64,000 bases of DNA from Chitinophaga pinensis. Its GTDB lineage: Bacteria > Bacteroidota > Bacteroidia > UKL13-3. The position numbers were made by a program, and so were the translations under genes. The notes beneath the pieces were generated by a model, which worked only from the letters and a program-made list of their open reading frames with translations, was not told the DNA's origin and did no database searches. Location: contig CAMDHZ010000004.1 of assembly GCA_945898275.1 (NCBI GenBank), positions 62,001-126,000 on the forward strand, read 5' to 3'. Shown here piece after piece: positions 19,472-28,723 of the stretch; positions within the stretch are counted from its first letter, which is position 1, and each line of letters starts with the position of its first letter.

Positions 19472-20493
19472 CTAACAAGTTTCTCCATTTCTATTTGTTC
19501 TGCTTTTGAAGTAATTTCTCTTATGATTTGGTCGAATTGGTCAGCGGAGTTTTTTAGGTGTTCAAGAAATATTGAAAGTTCATTTTCTTGGATATTTCCT
19601 TCTTTTAAAAGATTCACAATGCCCATCATTCTGGCCAACGGAGCTCTCACCACATGAGATTGGGTCCAAGCAATTTCTCTGAGTTTATCATTTTGAGATT
19701 CAAGTGCCAAATGACTTTTCACACGTTCTGTGTAATCAGAAGCAAGGATAATTGCAATCTTACGATTTTCATAATCTAGTCGATTACTCCTAACTTCAAC
19801 ATAAATCATTTCGCCATTTTTTCGCATGTGTTTTACAATGCCTAATCTAACAAAAGTATTGGAGTCATGTATAACTTTTTCTATGGCTTTTTTAGCTTGA
19901 ATTTGGTCTTCAGAAGGTCTAAGTTCATAGTATTCAAGATTTAGAAATTCCTCTTTAGTATATCCATATTGCCTTAAGGCTGCTTTATTTACATCAATAA
20001 ATTTTAATAGTTCTAAATCTAAAACGCACATAGGTTCTGGACTTAGTTGAAATAGATCTGAATATCTTTGTTCAGAAACTTTAAGTCTTGTTACAATTTT
20101 GTTTCTCTCTAAATTATAAATAATACTCTTGTATAATAGTGTGCTATTTAGTTCATCCTTTAGTAGGTAATCTGAAATACCAAGTGAAATGGATTCTGTT
20201 GCTAAAGCAAAATCAGAGTAGCCTGTGAGCACTATAATGGGAATATTGCCTGCGAGCGCTATGACTTCCTTAAGCAATTCTAAAGGGCTAATATCAGGTA
20301 AGGTGAGGTCTAAAAAAATGATTTCAATTTCATCTTTGTTAAATACAATTTCGTTTTTGGTTTCTCTAAAGGATTTGGTATGGAAAATCTTAGGATTAGT
20401 AATGAAATCAGATAGGTAATCTTTAAAGAGTGTTAAATCACCTTGGTTATCTTCCGCAATAAGTATTTTATAGTTGTAGGTATCTTTTTGCAT
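19450..20493 (-). CDS. Receiver-PAS protein with a histidine dimerisation domain but no ATPase domain
   Basis: Signal-transduction protein of 347 residues. An N-terminal receiver domain (about 8-125) has the phosphorylatable Asp in IIFLDLTLPD, and the conserved IIVLTGYSD and LLKDE segments. A PAS domain with its PAC motif follows (about 140-255). The last 80 residues form a two-helix dimerisation/histidine-phosphotransfer-like module with His280 in TQSHVVRAPLARMMGIV. The protein then stops at EKLVSYQPTIL, with no ATP-binding domain, so it cannot autophosphorylate as a normal kinase. It lies downstream of the giant CheB-CheR kinase on the same strand, after a 162-base gap. It could be a phosphorelay intermediate receiving phosphate from another kinase. 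Domain calls are firm; the role is inference. Confidence 0.85.
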   Translation of the reverse strand: MQKDTYNYKILIAEDNQGDLTLFKDYLSDFITNPKIFHTKSFRETKNEIVFNKDEIEIIFLDLTLPDISPLELLKEVIALAGNIPIIVLTGYSDFALATESISLGISDYLLKDELNSTLLYKSIIYNLERNKIVTRLKVSEQRYSDLFQLSPEPMCVLDLELLKFIDVNKAALRQYGYTKEEFLNLEYYELRPSEDQIQAKKAIEKVIHDSNTFVRLGIVKHMRKNGEMIYVEVRSNRLDYENRKIAIILASDYTERVKSHLALESQNDKLREIAWTQSHVVRAPLARMMGIVNLLKEGNIQENELSIFLEHLKNSADQFDQIIREITSKAEQIEMEKLVSYQPTIL

Positions 20494-20655
20494 AAATAAT
20501 AGGCTTGGATAGGCACTAAGTTAAAATTTATTTATAGATTTCTACTATAAAATGTTACATTTTTTTTAAGCTTTATTTTTTTTTAAGCTTTCTATTAGTC
20601 GAGATCGTATAAACTATTTTTAACAAGAAGTTCAATGAGGCAGTAAGATTTTTTA

Positions 20656-23600
20656 TTATGTTTTTGGTATTGAAAAATAGAAGGTAGTTCCAATATCAGG
20701 CTTAGAATCGAGCCAAATTTCTCCGCCCATACTTTCTACCATTTTCTTTACAATTGCTAAGCCCATTCCAGAGCCAGGGTACACATCTTTTGGGTGTAGT
20801 TTTTGAAAAATGATAAAAATTTTCTCGCTGAATTCAGGTTCAATTCCAATGCCATTGTCATTGATAGCAAATACCCATTTATCCTCATAGGTGATAGCGC
20901 TAATGTCTATAATGGGTGTAAGGTTTGGCTTTCTAAATTTTATTGCATTATCTATCAAATGCTGAATAATTTTTGTAATACTGCTTCGGTAAGCAAATAT
21001 TTCAGGTAGTTTTTCACTTCGAATGATTGCGTTTGTTTCTGAAATAATTTTCTTATCAATTAATTTTACTTCTTCAATTAATTCGCTTGGATTGAATTGA
21101 GTGGCAATTTCATTTTCATTTCCAACTTTCGAGAATTCAAGCAAATCTAGAATAACGTTTCGCATATCTTTCGCTCCAGCTGAGGCAAAGTCAATGTATT
21201 CATTTGCTTTTTCATCTAGGGTCAAACCGTACCTCTTTTTTAATTGAGATAGAAAACTGGTTACCATTCTTAGCGGTTCTTGTAAATCTCTAGAGGCAAC
21301 TACTGCAAATTGTTCCAATTCTGTATTGGAAAGTTTAAGTTCTCGCGCTTTTTTAGCTAAATCTTTATTTAATATTCTTAAATTTTCTTCGTTCTCTTTC
21401 CTATCGGTAATATCTGATCGAATGGCAAGGAAATTAATGGTACTTCCATCTGCATTTTTCATAGGTACAATGATGGTATCTACCCAATAAAAACTTCCAT
21501 CTTTTCGCTTATTATGTATTTCTCCTCTCCAAATATTTCCGCTATTTATAGTGTCCCACATTTTTGCATAAAAACTTTGAGGATGATGACCAGAACGATT
21601 GACACGTGTATGCGTCCCGATAAGTTCGGCCTTAGAATAACCAGAAAGGGATTCAGTTGCCTTGTTAACGTCAATAATGAATCCATCTGGGTCTGTAAGC
21701 ACCATATTAAAACTTTGTTCTAAGGCATCTTTATAATCTGAAAGGGATTGAAGAGATTCTTTGAGCGTATTTTCTGCCTCTTTTTGTTTGGTGATATTTT
21801 TTGCTACCGCATAATGTAAAGATTCATTTAATAAGGGAACTGTGCTCCAAGCTAACCAAACCACTTCACCAGTTTTAGTAATATACCTGTTTTCAAAATA
21901 GCTAATAGCTTTGCCATTACTTATCTCAACTCTAGCTTCATTAGTCTGAAACCTATCCTCTGGATGGATAAATTGTTCGTAGGGTTTACTTAGTAATTCT
22001 TCCTCAGAATACCCTAATATTTGTGTTGCAGCTTTATTGATTTTGAGGAAATATCCATCAAAACTAGCTACACAAATAATATCTGCAGCTGTTTCTAGTA
22101 TTCTGCTGTTTTCTTCCTCTGTTTTTTTACGGGTAATTTCATTTCCTAAAACAGCAACCACCTCCATTATGGCAAAATGATTGAAATTTAAGGGTTGAAA
22201 TGCTTCATTATACAAGCTAATTATGACTCCAATAACTTCTGAATTGGAAATAATTGGATAACCTACAACCGATTTGAGATTATGGTTTTCAAGAATTTCT
22301 TTATTGATGTTCTCAAGTTCAGGAAATGCCTCTAGGTTAATTATTTCAATGTCTTTTTTCTCCCAAACTTTTCCTGCAATTCCCTTTCCTAATTCAAGGC
22401 TACCATTTGTAATAGATTCCTTTCCAATAACAATTGAAAGTTCTGAATTACGAGCAGTAAATAGGTGATTAATTTTATTGGTATGTTTATCAACTAACCA
22501 TAACTCTGAGGCAACATTTTGGCTAAATTCAAGTAAATTAGATATGCTTAATTCAAGTGCTTCCGACAATTCTTGCGTGCGGAAATGCCCATTAATATTA
22601 TTTAATAACCTCTTTTGTTTAATTTTGGTTTGAATCTCTGTTACGTCCCTTTGAATGGAAATCCAATAAATGGGTTCACCTTCGTTAGAAAGCACTGGAC
22701 TGCAAGAAATATTGTTCCAAAAGGTTTCTCCGTTTTTCTTATAACAAATAATGGTTGATTCTATGGCTACATGGTTTTTAAAAGCTTCACTTAGCCTAAA
22801 TAATTCGGTTTGATCCGATTTTGGTCCAAAGAATTGTGTATTGTCGGTTCCAATAATTTCCTCTTGGCTATAGCCAAGTAATTGCTCAAAAGCCTTATTA
22901 ATGTAGATGGCATTTGGGGAAACATCTGATTGTTCGTTTGTTTTTGAAATATTGACAGCATCCTTTGAATGTTTAATGACATTCTCAAAGAGTCTAAGCA
23001 TTTCTTCTTTTTTATATCTATCTGTAATATTTTGTGCTGTGCCAAAAATTCTGATAATATTTCCTTTTTCATCTTTCTCACAAAATCCAAACTCTTCAAT
23101 GACGCGCTTTTCGCCATGAGGCGTAGTTATATTATAGGTTATGTTAAATGGTAATCCTGTTTCTCTAGCTTGTTGGTTGGTTGAAGTAACAAATGCTTTG
23201 TCTTTTTCGTCAACAAGGCTAAGGAATGAGTCGTGCGTTTCTTTGAAATGCGTGTGGTCAAAATCAAAAACATCATAAAGTGGATCAGACCAAGTAAGTT
23301 TTTTTGTTTTAAGATTTAGGTTCCAGCTACCCAATTTTGCGATTTTTTGGGCTTCAATCATTAATAAATCACTTTCCTTTAATAAGTTCTCTGTTTTTAG
23401 CATAGCTTCATTTAAGATATACCTTTCAGTGATATCCTTAAAGGCAAGTGCTACGGCCCTCACAGTTTTGCCTTGGTGAATGATTGGGATATAGTTTACT
23501 TCAAACCAAAAGGACTCCCCTTCGCTATTATCCAGTTTCCTTTCGCCAAATAAAATTTCTCCCTTTGCTGCTATCGCAAAATCTTCAATGAATTCTTGCA

Positions 23601-26007
23601 AATGATGACGAGGAAATAACTCAATAATAGTTTCTTCATTATGCAAATCGACTCCAGTAAGTTTTTTGAAAATGACTGATGCTTGATTGTTAAACTGGAT
23701 AATTTTATAGGCGGTGTCAATTAAAATTAGTCCATGAAGTTCTATGTTCAATAATGCAAAAGAATTGGCTTGCACCTGATTCAACATTTTTTCCTTTTTT
23801 TCTAATTCTTCATTTACTGCTTTTAGCTCTGCATAGGTAATTTGGATTTCTTCATTGGTACTTTGTAATTCCTCATTACTTGTTTCTAACTCTTCATTGC
23901 TCGATTGTAATTCTTCATTTGTACTTTGAAGCTCTTCATTTAGTGATTGAAGTTCCTCATTACTTGTTTCAATTTCTTCGATGTAAGTTTGAAGATGCTC
24001 TTTGGTCGCGGTTAGCTCGTGTTCTAATTCTGTTATTTTTTCATTCACTAGCTCTTCTGAACTTTCTACGGGTCCTTTAGCAATGAATTCATTGATATCT
24101 AATTTTTCAAAAATAACCAAGTAAAGATTTCCAGCAGAATTATTAAATATTAAAGGTCTTGCATGTATTCTTACAAAATAATAGTTGTTAAAAAGTTCAA
24201 ACCTTTTAATCTCACTTTTTAGGTTTTCCTTTTGTTTTACAACTTTTGCTAGCAAGGTGCGAAGCTCAATTTGTATCTCCTGGTTCACCATTTTTATCAG
24301 GTTAATTTGCATTGCGCCACTGTTAAGCGTAATAAATAACCTTACATCCCCATGTATTTCCTGAATGTCAAGTTGTTCGTCAACTACTACATAAGGATGC
24401 TCAAAAGTATTGTATAGGGTTTCTTTTACTAGTTCTCCAATACTTAAGGTTTTGGGCTGATTTGAATTTGGCTTTGTTTCTAGGTTATAGGTTTGTTGAA
24501 CTTTAAATGCGGAAAATTTAATAGCATGTAAGTTTGATCCTTTCTTACGAATATATATTTTGTTCTTTGCATCAACGGCTCCAAAAAGATCTGTAAAGGA
24601 ACTCACCGATTCAGATTTTCCTAAGAATAAATAGGCTTCTGGCAACAAAGAATAGTGGAATATTGGAATAACATGTTGCTGTAAAGAGGCGTTGAAGTAA
24701 ATCAATAGATTTCTGCAGGAAATTAAATCTAATTTTAAAAAGGGAGGATTTCTCGTAAGGTCATGCTTAGAGAAAAGTACCATCGTTTTTATACTTTTTA
24801 TTAATTCAAATTCTTTACCCTTTTTAATGAAAAATCCCTCTTTAATATCTTCTGAAACCGAATCTAAAGAGGAACTAGTGTAAATCCCTCTTCTAGCTGA
24901 TTGAATGGCTCTTTCGTCTATATCTGTACCAAAGATTTGAATTTTATAATGCCTTAACTTATCCTTTAATATTTGGCTCAACATTATTGCAATGCTATAG
25001 GGTTCTTCACCTGTGCTGCATCCTGGAACCCATATCCGGATACTGTCTCCATATTTTTTTGTTGCAATTAACTTTTTTAGGTTTTCTTCTAAGGCCTTAA
25101 ACGAATCTATATCTCTGAAAAAAGTTGTTACCCCAATAAGAATTAAATTGAACATTTCATCTGCCTCTTTTGGGTTCTGTTCAATTACTTTTAGGTATTC
25201 TTCTATTGATTTTAGTTTAAGTTGTCCAATTCTTTTTTCTAGTCGTCTAAAGATGGTGGCAGATTTATAATTGCTAAAATCAGTTCCTGTTTTACTGCTT
25301 AATAATTGAAAAATCTTTTCAAGAACTGAGGTTTCATCTGTATTTGGTTTTCTTGAAAAATTAATACTTTCTGGATGCTCTAGATAATTTGCAATTTCAG
25401 CACCCATTTTATCGGCAGCTGTTATTGTGTCTATGCAGCCAGTTAATATAGCAGCCTGTGGCATCCCATCATATTTTGCCGTTTCTGGCTCTTGTGCCAT
25501 GGTGAAGGCTCCAATATTTTTTAATGCTTCTATGCCTAGTGCTCCATCCGAGCCAGTACCAGATAGTATAATTCCAATAAGGTTTACATTTACATTTTCA
25601 GCTAAACTTTTAAAAAGGACATCCACCGAAGGTTTAGGTCCAAAAGGAGCAGATGGCTTACTTAAGTAAATGTGTTCCTTTACAATGCTGATATCTTTAT
25701 CAGGTGGTGTTATATAAATCTTATTCGCCTCTAATTTTTTTCCATGAAAAGCTTCTGTTACTTCTAATTTAGTTTGTCTACTTAAAAGTTGAACTAACAT
25801 GCTCTTATGGGTCGGACTTAAATGTTGTGCCACAACCACACTAGTGTTATCAAGCAATGGTAAATGAGAAAAAAAATCTTGTAGTGCTTCCAAACCGCCT
25901 GCCGATGCTCCAATACCAATGATACAAAGTTTTGGACTTTCAAAAGCATCCTCTAGTTTTTTTTCAACTGAAGCGCTTATTTTTTTTTCCTTGATAGATT
26001 TACCCAT
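20656..26007 (-). CDS. CheB-CheR-PAS-GAF hybrid sensor kinase with Arg in place of the phosphoacceptor His
   Basis: Multidomain sensor of 1783 residues. In order: a CheB methylesterase-like domain (about 25-215; GASAGG serine, AQHLSPTHKSM histidine, GTGSDGA aspartate all present); a CheR methyltransferase-like domain (about 225-495; WVPGCSTGEEPYSIAI); a coiled coil of repeated TSNEELQS units (about 650-745); several PAS/PAC units and one GAF domain (about 1135-1290); a HisKA-type dimerisation domain (about 1555-1625); and a HATPase domain (NDNGIGI, GSGMGLAIVKK) to the end. The expected motif SHDLQEPLR reads SRDLQEPLR, with Arg1573 encoded by AGA, so normal autophosphorylation should be impossible. 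The ATP-binding boxes look intact. It may act through the methylesterase/methyltransferase part or phosphorylate a partner. CheB-CheR-PAS fusions are common; the missing His is unusual. Confidence 0.9.
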   Translation of the reverse strand: MGKSIKEKKISASVEKKLEDAFESPKLCIIGIGASAGGLEALQDFFSHLPLLDNTSVVVAQHLSPTHKSMLVQLLSRQTKLEVTEAFHGKKLEANKIYITPPDKDISIVKEHIYLSKPSAPFGPKPSVDVLFKSLAENVNVNLIGIILSGTGSDGALGIEALKNIGAFTMAQEPETAKYDGMPQAAILTGCIDTITAADKMGAEIANYLEHPESINFSRKPNTDETSVLEKIFQLLSSKTGTDFSNYKSATIFRRLEKRIGQLKLKSIEEYLKVIEQNPKEADEMFNLILIGVTTFFRDIDSFKALEENLKKLIATKKYGDSIRIWVPGCSTGEEPYSIAIMLSQILKDKLRHYKIQIFGTDIDERAIQSARRGIYTSSSLDSVSEDIKEGFFIKKGKEFELIKSIKTMVLFSKHDLTRNPPFLKLDLISCRNLLIYFNASLQQHVIPIFHYSLLPEAYLFLGKSESVSSFTDLFGAVDAKNKIYIRKKGSNLHAIKFSAFKVQQTYNLETKPNSNQPKTLSIGELVKETLYNTFEHPYVVVDEQLDIQEIHGDVRLFITLNSGAMQINLIKMVNQEIQIELRTLLAKVVKQKENLKSEIKRFELFNNYYFVRIHARPLIFNNSAGNLYLVIFEKLDINEFIAKGPVESSEELVNEKITELEHELTATKEHLQTYIEEIETSNEELQSLNEELQSTNEELQSSNEELETSNEELQSTNEEIQITYAELKAVNEELEKKEKMLNQVQANSFALLNIELHGLILIDTAYKIIQFNNQASVIFKKLTGVDLHNEETIIELFPRHHLQEFIEDFAIAAKGEILFGERKLDNSEGESFWFEVNYIPIIHQGKTVRAVALAFKDITERYILNEAMLKTENLLKESDLLMIEAQKIAKLGSWNLNLKTKKLTWSDPLYDVFDFDHTHFKETHDSFLSLVDEKDKAFVTSTNQQARETGLPFNITYNITTPHGEKRVIEEFGFCEKDEKGNIIRIFGTAQNITDRYKKEEMLRLFENVIKHSKDAVNISKTNEQSDVSPNAIYINKAFEQLLGYSQEEIIGTDNTQFFGPKSDQTELFRLSEAFKNHVAIESTIICYKKNGETFWNNISCSPVLSNEGEPIYWISIQRDVTEIQTKIKQKRLLNNINGHFRTQELSEALELSISNLLEFSQNVASELWLVDKHTNKINHLFTARNSELSIVIGKESITNGSLELGKGIAGKVWEKKDIEIINLEAFPELENINKEILENHNLKSVVGYPIISNSEVIGVIISLYNEAFQPLNFNHFAIMEVVAVLGNEITRKKTEEENSRILETAADIICVASFDGYFLKINKAATQILGYSEEELLSKPYEQFIHPEDRFQTNEARVEISNGKAISYFENRYITKTGEVVWLAWSTVPLLNESLHYAVAKNITKQKEAENTLKESLQSLSDYKDALEQSFNMVLTDPDGFIIDVNKATESLSGYSKAELIGTHTRVNRSGHHPQSFYAKMWDTINSGNIWRGEIHNKRKDGSFYWVDTIIVPMKNADGSTINFLAIRSDITDRKENEENLRILNKDLAKKARELKLSNTELEQFAVVASRDLQEPLRMVTSFLSQLKKRYGLTLDEKANEYIDFASAGAKDMRNVILDLLEFSKVGNENEIATQFNPSELIEEVKLIDKKIISETNAIIRSEKLPEIFAYRSSITKIIQHLIDNAIKFRKPNLTPIIDISAITYEDKWVFAINDNGIGIEPEFSEKIFIIFQKLHPKDVYPGSGMGLAIVKKMVESMGGEIWLDSKPDIGTTFYFSIPKT

Positions 26008-26068
26008 AAAAATAGATGCTTATAAAAGTTGAAAGATCAAAGTATAGTAGCGTTTGATAAATACCTTA

Positions 26069-26668
26069 CTAAAGTAGCTGTTCGAGTTCGTTTAATTCCA
26101 ATAAAGCATTTTTGATTAATTGCAGTTCATTGGCGGCCAGTCGAATTATTTCTTCTTTTTCCTCTTGCTCCAAATTTAAGTTGTGTAAAAGTTGGTCTTC
26201 TAAAGAAAATAGTCTTTCTAAACTAAGTTTGAATGGTCCTCTTAATGTTTTAGTAATGTCTGAAATGCCAACTTTTAGTTGTTTAATCTGTGATTCTAAA
26301 TTCTTTTCATTACTGATATCTATGGTAATTCCCATACATCCAATTACCTCATTTGATTTATTGTAAACAGGAGTAAGGCTGATACGTACTTGTTTAAAGT
26401 TTCCCTTTACATCCCGCGTATCATCTAGGATAAGTCGTTTGCCATTAAGTACTTCATTATAGATAGGTATCCATTTTTGTATGCTCTGTTCTGTAACTCC
26501 TTTGAAAAAACTATCACCTGGAACTAAATCAAATCCATACAAAGATTTTCTCATGTCAAGGAAGGCAGCATTGCATAATACTAGCTTATAGTCTTTATCA
26601 AAAGCCCAAACACTATCTGGGATTCCTTCGGTAAGTGCTTGGGTGTAGCATTCAAGGAAGTTTTGCAT
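26069..26668 (-). CDS. PAS-domain protein with a degenerate dimerisation domain
   Basis: Short sensory protein of 199 residues. A single PAS/PAC domain occupies about residues 8-125 (SVWAFDKDYKLVLCNAAFL at the start, GCMGITIDISNEK at the end). The C-terminal 70 residues are helical and can be laid over the dimerisation domain of the nearby receiver-PAS protein (ITKTLRGPFKLSLERLF against QSHVVRAPLARMMGIV), but without a histidine at the phosphoacceptor position. No ATPase domain follows. The gene lies only 6 bases after the HAD phosphatase gene and 61 bases before the giant hybrid kinase. It could therefore be expressed with the upstream metabolic genes or belong to the signalling trio. Its function is unknown beyond ligand or redox sensing. 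Confidence 0.8.
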   Translation of the reverse strand: MQNFLECYTQALTEGIPDSVWAFDKDYKLVLCNAAFLDMRKSLYGFDLVPGDSFFKGVTEQSIQKWIPIYNEVLNGKRLILDDTRDVKGNFKQVRISLTPVYNKSNEVIGCMGITIDISNEKNLESQIKQLKVGISDITKTLRGPFKLSLERLFSLEDQLLHNLNLEQEEKEEIIRLAANELQLIKNALLELNELEQLL

Positions 26669-26674
26669 ACAAAT

Positions 26675-27331
26675 TTATGGGTTTAAATTCAGCAGTAAGT
26701 TAGGAAATTCTTCTAAAGTTTCTAATTTAAAATCAGCAAGTTCAAATTTTTGATTTTTTTTATTTACTTCCTCGGGTACCACCACGCAGGTCATTCTGGC
26801 AGCCTTGGCGGCAATCATGCCATTAATTGAGTCTTCAATCACTAAACATTCTTGGGGTGAAGACCCTAAAATTTTTGCAGCTTCTAAAAAAATTGCTGGG
26901 TGCGGCTTTCCAAATTCAACGGAGTTTGCTGAATAGCACAATTGAAAAAAGTCTTTAATTTCTAATTTGTTTATAACCACTTCAATTAAGCGCATGGAAG
27001 AGGAGGATGCCAATGCAATTTTATAGCCTTTTTCTTTGGCAAATTCCAAACTTTCCATAACGCCAGGTAAGGCTACCGCATGTTTATCAAGCAAACTTTC
27101 CATACAGTCAATTATAGCTTTTTCCGTGGCTTCAAAATCAGGATTTTCCCAAGGTTGATATTCATACCAATGAGCAACCACTTCGTTCAATCTAAAGCCC
27201 ATTACCTGCCTCAATAAATCATCAGTTAGGTTCAAACCGAAACCTGAAAAAACCTCTTTTTCTGCAACTTTCCACCATGGCTCTGAATCTACAAGCAAGC
27301 CATCCATATCAAATAATAAAGTGCTAATCAT
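26675..27331 (-). CDS. HAD-superfamily sugar-phosphate phosphatase (YniC/beta-phosphoglucomutase type)
   Basis: Cytoplasmic haloacid-dehalogenase phosphatase of subfamily IA, 218 residues. Motif I is DMDGLLVDSE with the nucleophile Asp8 and acid/base Asp10. A helical cap with the segment VVAHWYEYQPW, typical of the 2-deoxyglucose-6-phosphatase/YniC group, follows. Motif II is ALASSSS near 108, motif III contains the GKPHPAIF lysine, and motif IV is VIEDSINGMIAAKAA. The likely substrate is a hexitol or hexose phosphate, though beta-phosphoglucomutase cannot be excluded. Its start codon overlaps the stop codon of the aminopeptidase gene by one base (TAATG), and its stop lies 6 bases before the PAS gene, so these genes are probably one operon. 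Confidence 0.88.
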   Translation of the reverse strand: MISTLLFDMDGLLVDSEPWWKVAEKEVFSGFGLNLTDDLLRQVMGFRLNEVVAHWYEYQPWENPDFEATEKAIIDCMESLLDKHAVALPGVMESLEFAKEKGYKIALASSSSMRLIEVVINKLEIKDFFQLCYSANSVEFGKPHPAIFLEAAKILGSSPQECLVIEDSINGMIAAKAARMTCVVVPEEVNKKNQKFELADFKLETLEEFPNLLLNLNP

Positions 27332-28620
27332 TAGCTATGCATGAGTTGCTCGATTTCTTCTGCCTCAATTGGAATATGAGCCATTAAATCGATGTTTCCG
27401 TTTTCTGTAATTAGGATTTCATTTTCTAAGCGAATGCCAATGTTTTCCTCCGCAATATAAATTCCAGGCTCACAACTAAAAGTCATGCCCGCTTGCATAG
27501 GCTCATAACGCATACCCACGTCGTGCACATCTATGCCTAAAAAATGACTCGTGCCATGCATAAAATATTTTTTATAAGCTGGCCAAGCAGGATTTTGATT
27601 CTTAATATCCTCTAACGAAATCAACCCTAGCTTTACCAATTGTTCTTCCATGATTAAGCCAACCTGAGCTTGATATTCCATTAGCTTAACACCTGGTTTT
27701 AACAACTTTTTAGCCTCTTTCATCACATGCAATACTGCATTGTAAACTTCTTTTTGTCTCGGGTTGAACCGACCATTGATAGGAAGGGTTCTTGTCATAT
27801 CACTGGCATAGTTTGCGTAATCTGCGCCAGAATCTAGTAGTAGAATATCTCCATCTTTGCATTGTTGGTTATTGTCTACATAATGCAGAATGCAAGAGTT
27901 TGCGCCACTTGCCACAATTGGGTGAAATGAGTGTCCATTGGCGCGTTTAGAAATGTATTCATGTATCACTTCTGCTTCTATTTCATATTCCCACACGCCG
28001 GGTTTTACAAACTTTAAAATGCGACGAATCATGCTGTGGCTAATTTCTACCGCTTGCTTCATTACCTCTAGTTCCCAATGATTTTTAATAGACCTTAGGC
28101 GCTGTAAAATTGGTGCTGCTCTTTCAAACTCATGCAAAGGATATTTTTGGCGCATCTCATGTGCAATTCTTAAATCTTTGTAAGGAGTTTTAATAACTGC
28201 CCTGTCGTTCTCGTTTAGGTTCAAATAGAAATAACTTGCATAATTGATGAGTTGATGCGATTTTGTTTCAAATTCATCGTACCAAAAAATGCTTTGAATA
28301 CCGCTTACCTCTCGGGCTTGTTCCATGGTTAACTTGTGTCCATTCCAAATAACCATAGTATCATTGGTTCGCTTAATAAAAAGTGCTTCACGCATTTCAG
28401 GAATTGGGCTGTTAGGATAAAGTAACAGCCAGGTATCTTCTTGGTCAACACCACTTAACCAATAGAGGTCAGAATTTTGTTTAAAGTGGAAGGTAGCATC
28501 ACCGTTCCAAGGGTGCTCGTCGTTGCTGTGAAACAAAGCAATTGCATTTGGTTTTAATTGAGCACTGAATCGGCTTCTATTGTCTATAAATAGCGCATTT
28601 GGAAGTTTATCGTATTTCAT
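27331..28620 (-). CDS. pepP: Xaa-Pro aminopeptidase (M24B)
   Basis: Metallopeptidase that removes an N-terminal residue preceding proline. The start is set at the ATG at 28620, giving MKYDKLPNALFIDNRSRF, which resembles the start of the AMP_N domain. An in-frame extension to 28701 exists but adds residues with no family likeness. The N-terminal domain covers about 1-150 and the pita-bread catalytic domain about 185-425. The metal ligands are visible: Asp in LLLDSGADYANYASDMTRT, His in FMHGTSHFLGIDVHDVG, and Glu in SCEPGIYI and RLENEILIT. It is the first gene of a tightly spaced run ending with the HAD phosphatase, with which it overlaps by one base. Confidence 0.92.
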   Translation of the reverse strand: MKYDKLPNALFIDNRSRFSAQLKPNAIALFHSNDEHPWNGDATFHFKQNSDLYWLSGVDQEDTWLLLYPNSPIPEMREALFIKRTNDTMVIWNGHKLTMEQAREVSGIQSIFWYDEFETKSHQLINYASYFYLNLNENDRAVIKTPYKDLRIAHEMRQKYPLHEFERAAPILQRLRSIKNHWELEVMKQAVEISHSMIRRILKFVKPGVWEYEIEAEVIHEYISKRANGHSFHPIVASGANSCILHYVDNNQQCKDGDILLLDSGADYANYASDMTRTLPINGRFNPRQKEVYNAVLHVMKEAKKLLKPGVKLMEYQAQVGLIMEEQLVKLGLISLEDIKNQNPAWPAYKKYFMHGTSHFLGIDVHDVGMRYEPMQAGMTFSCEPGIYIAEENIGIRLENEILITENGNIDLMAHIPIEAEEIEQLMHS

Positions 28621-28723
28621 ACTTGCAATGGTTTGCACCAAAGCTAACAGATTAGAATTTGCCATGCAAATTTGAGAAATTAAATACTTAGTATTAGCCA
28701 AATGTTGATTGGCTAATTATTAT

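Noticed and set aside
20530-20600. Repeated AAGCTTT with T runs as a terminator of the giant kinase gene
   Set aside because: The units are direct repeats without a GC-rich stem, so they do not form a convincing rho-independent terminator.
23820-23995. Tandem DNA repeat of TTCTTCATT-like units in the giant kinase gene
   Set aside because: It is the coding sequence of the repeated TSNEELQS coiled-coil units that are normal in CheB-CheR-PAS fusions, so the DNA repeat follows from the protein repeat.
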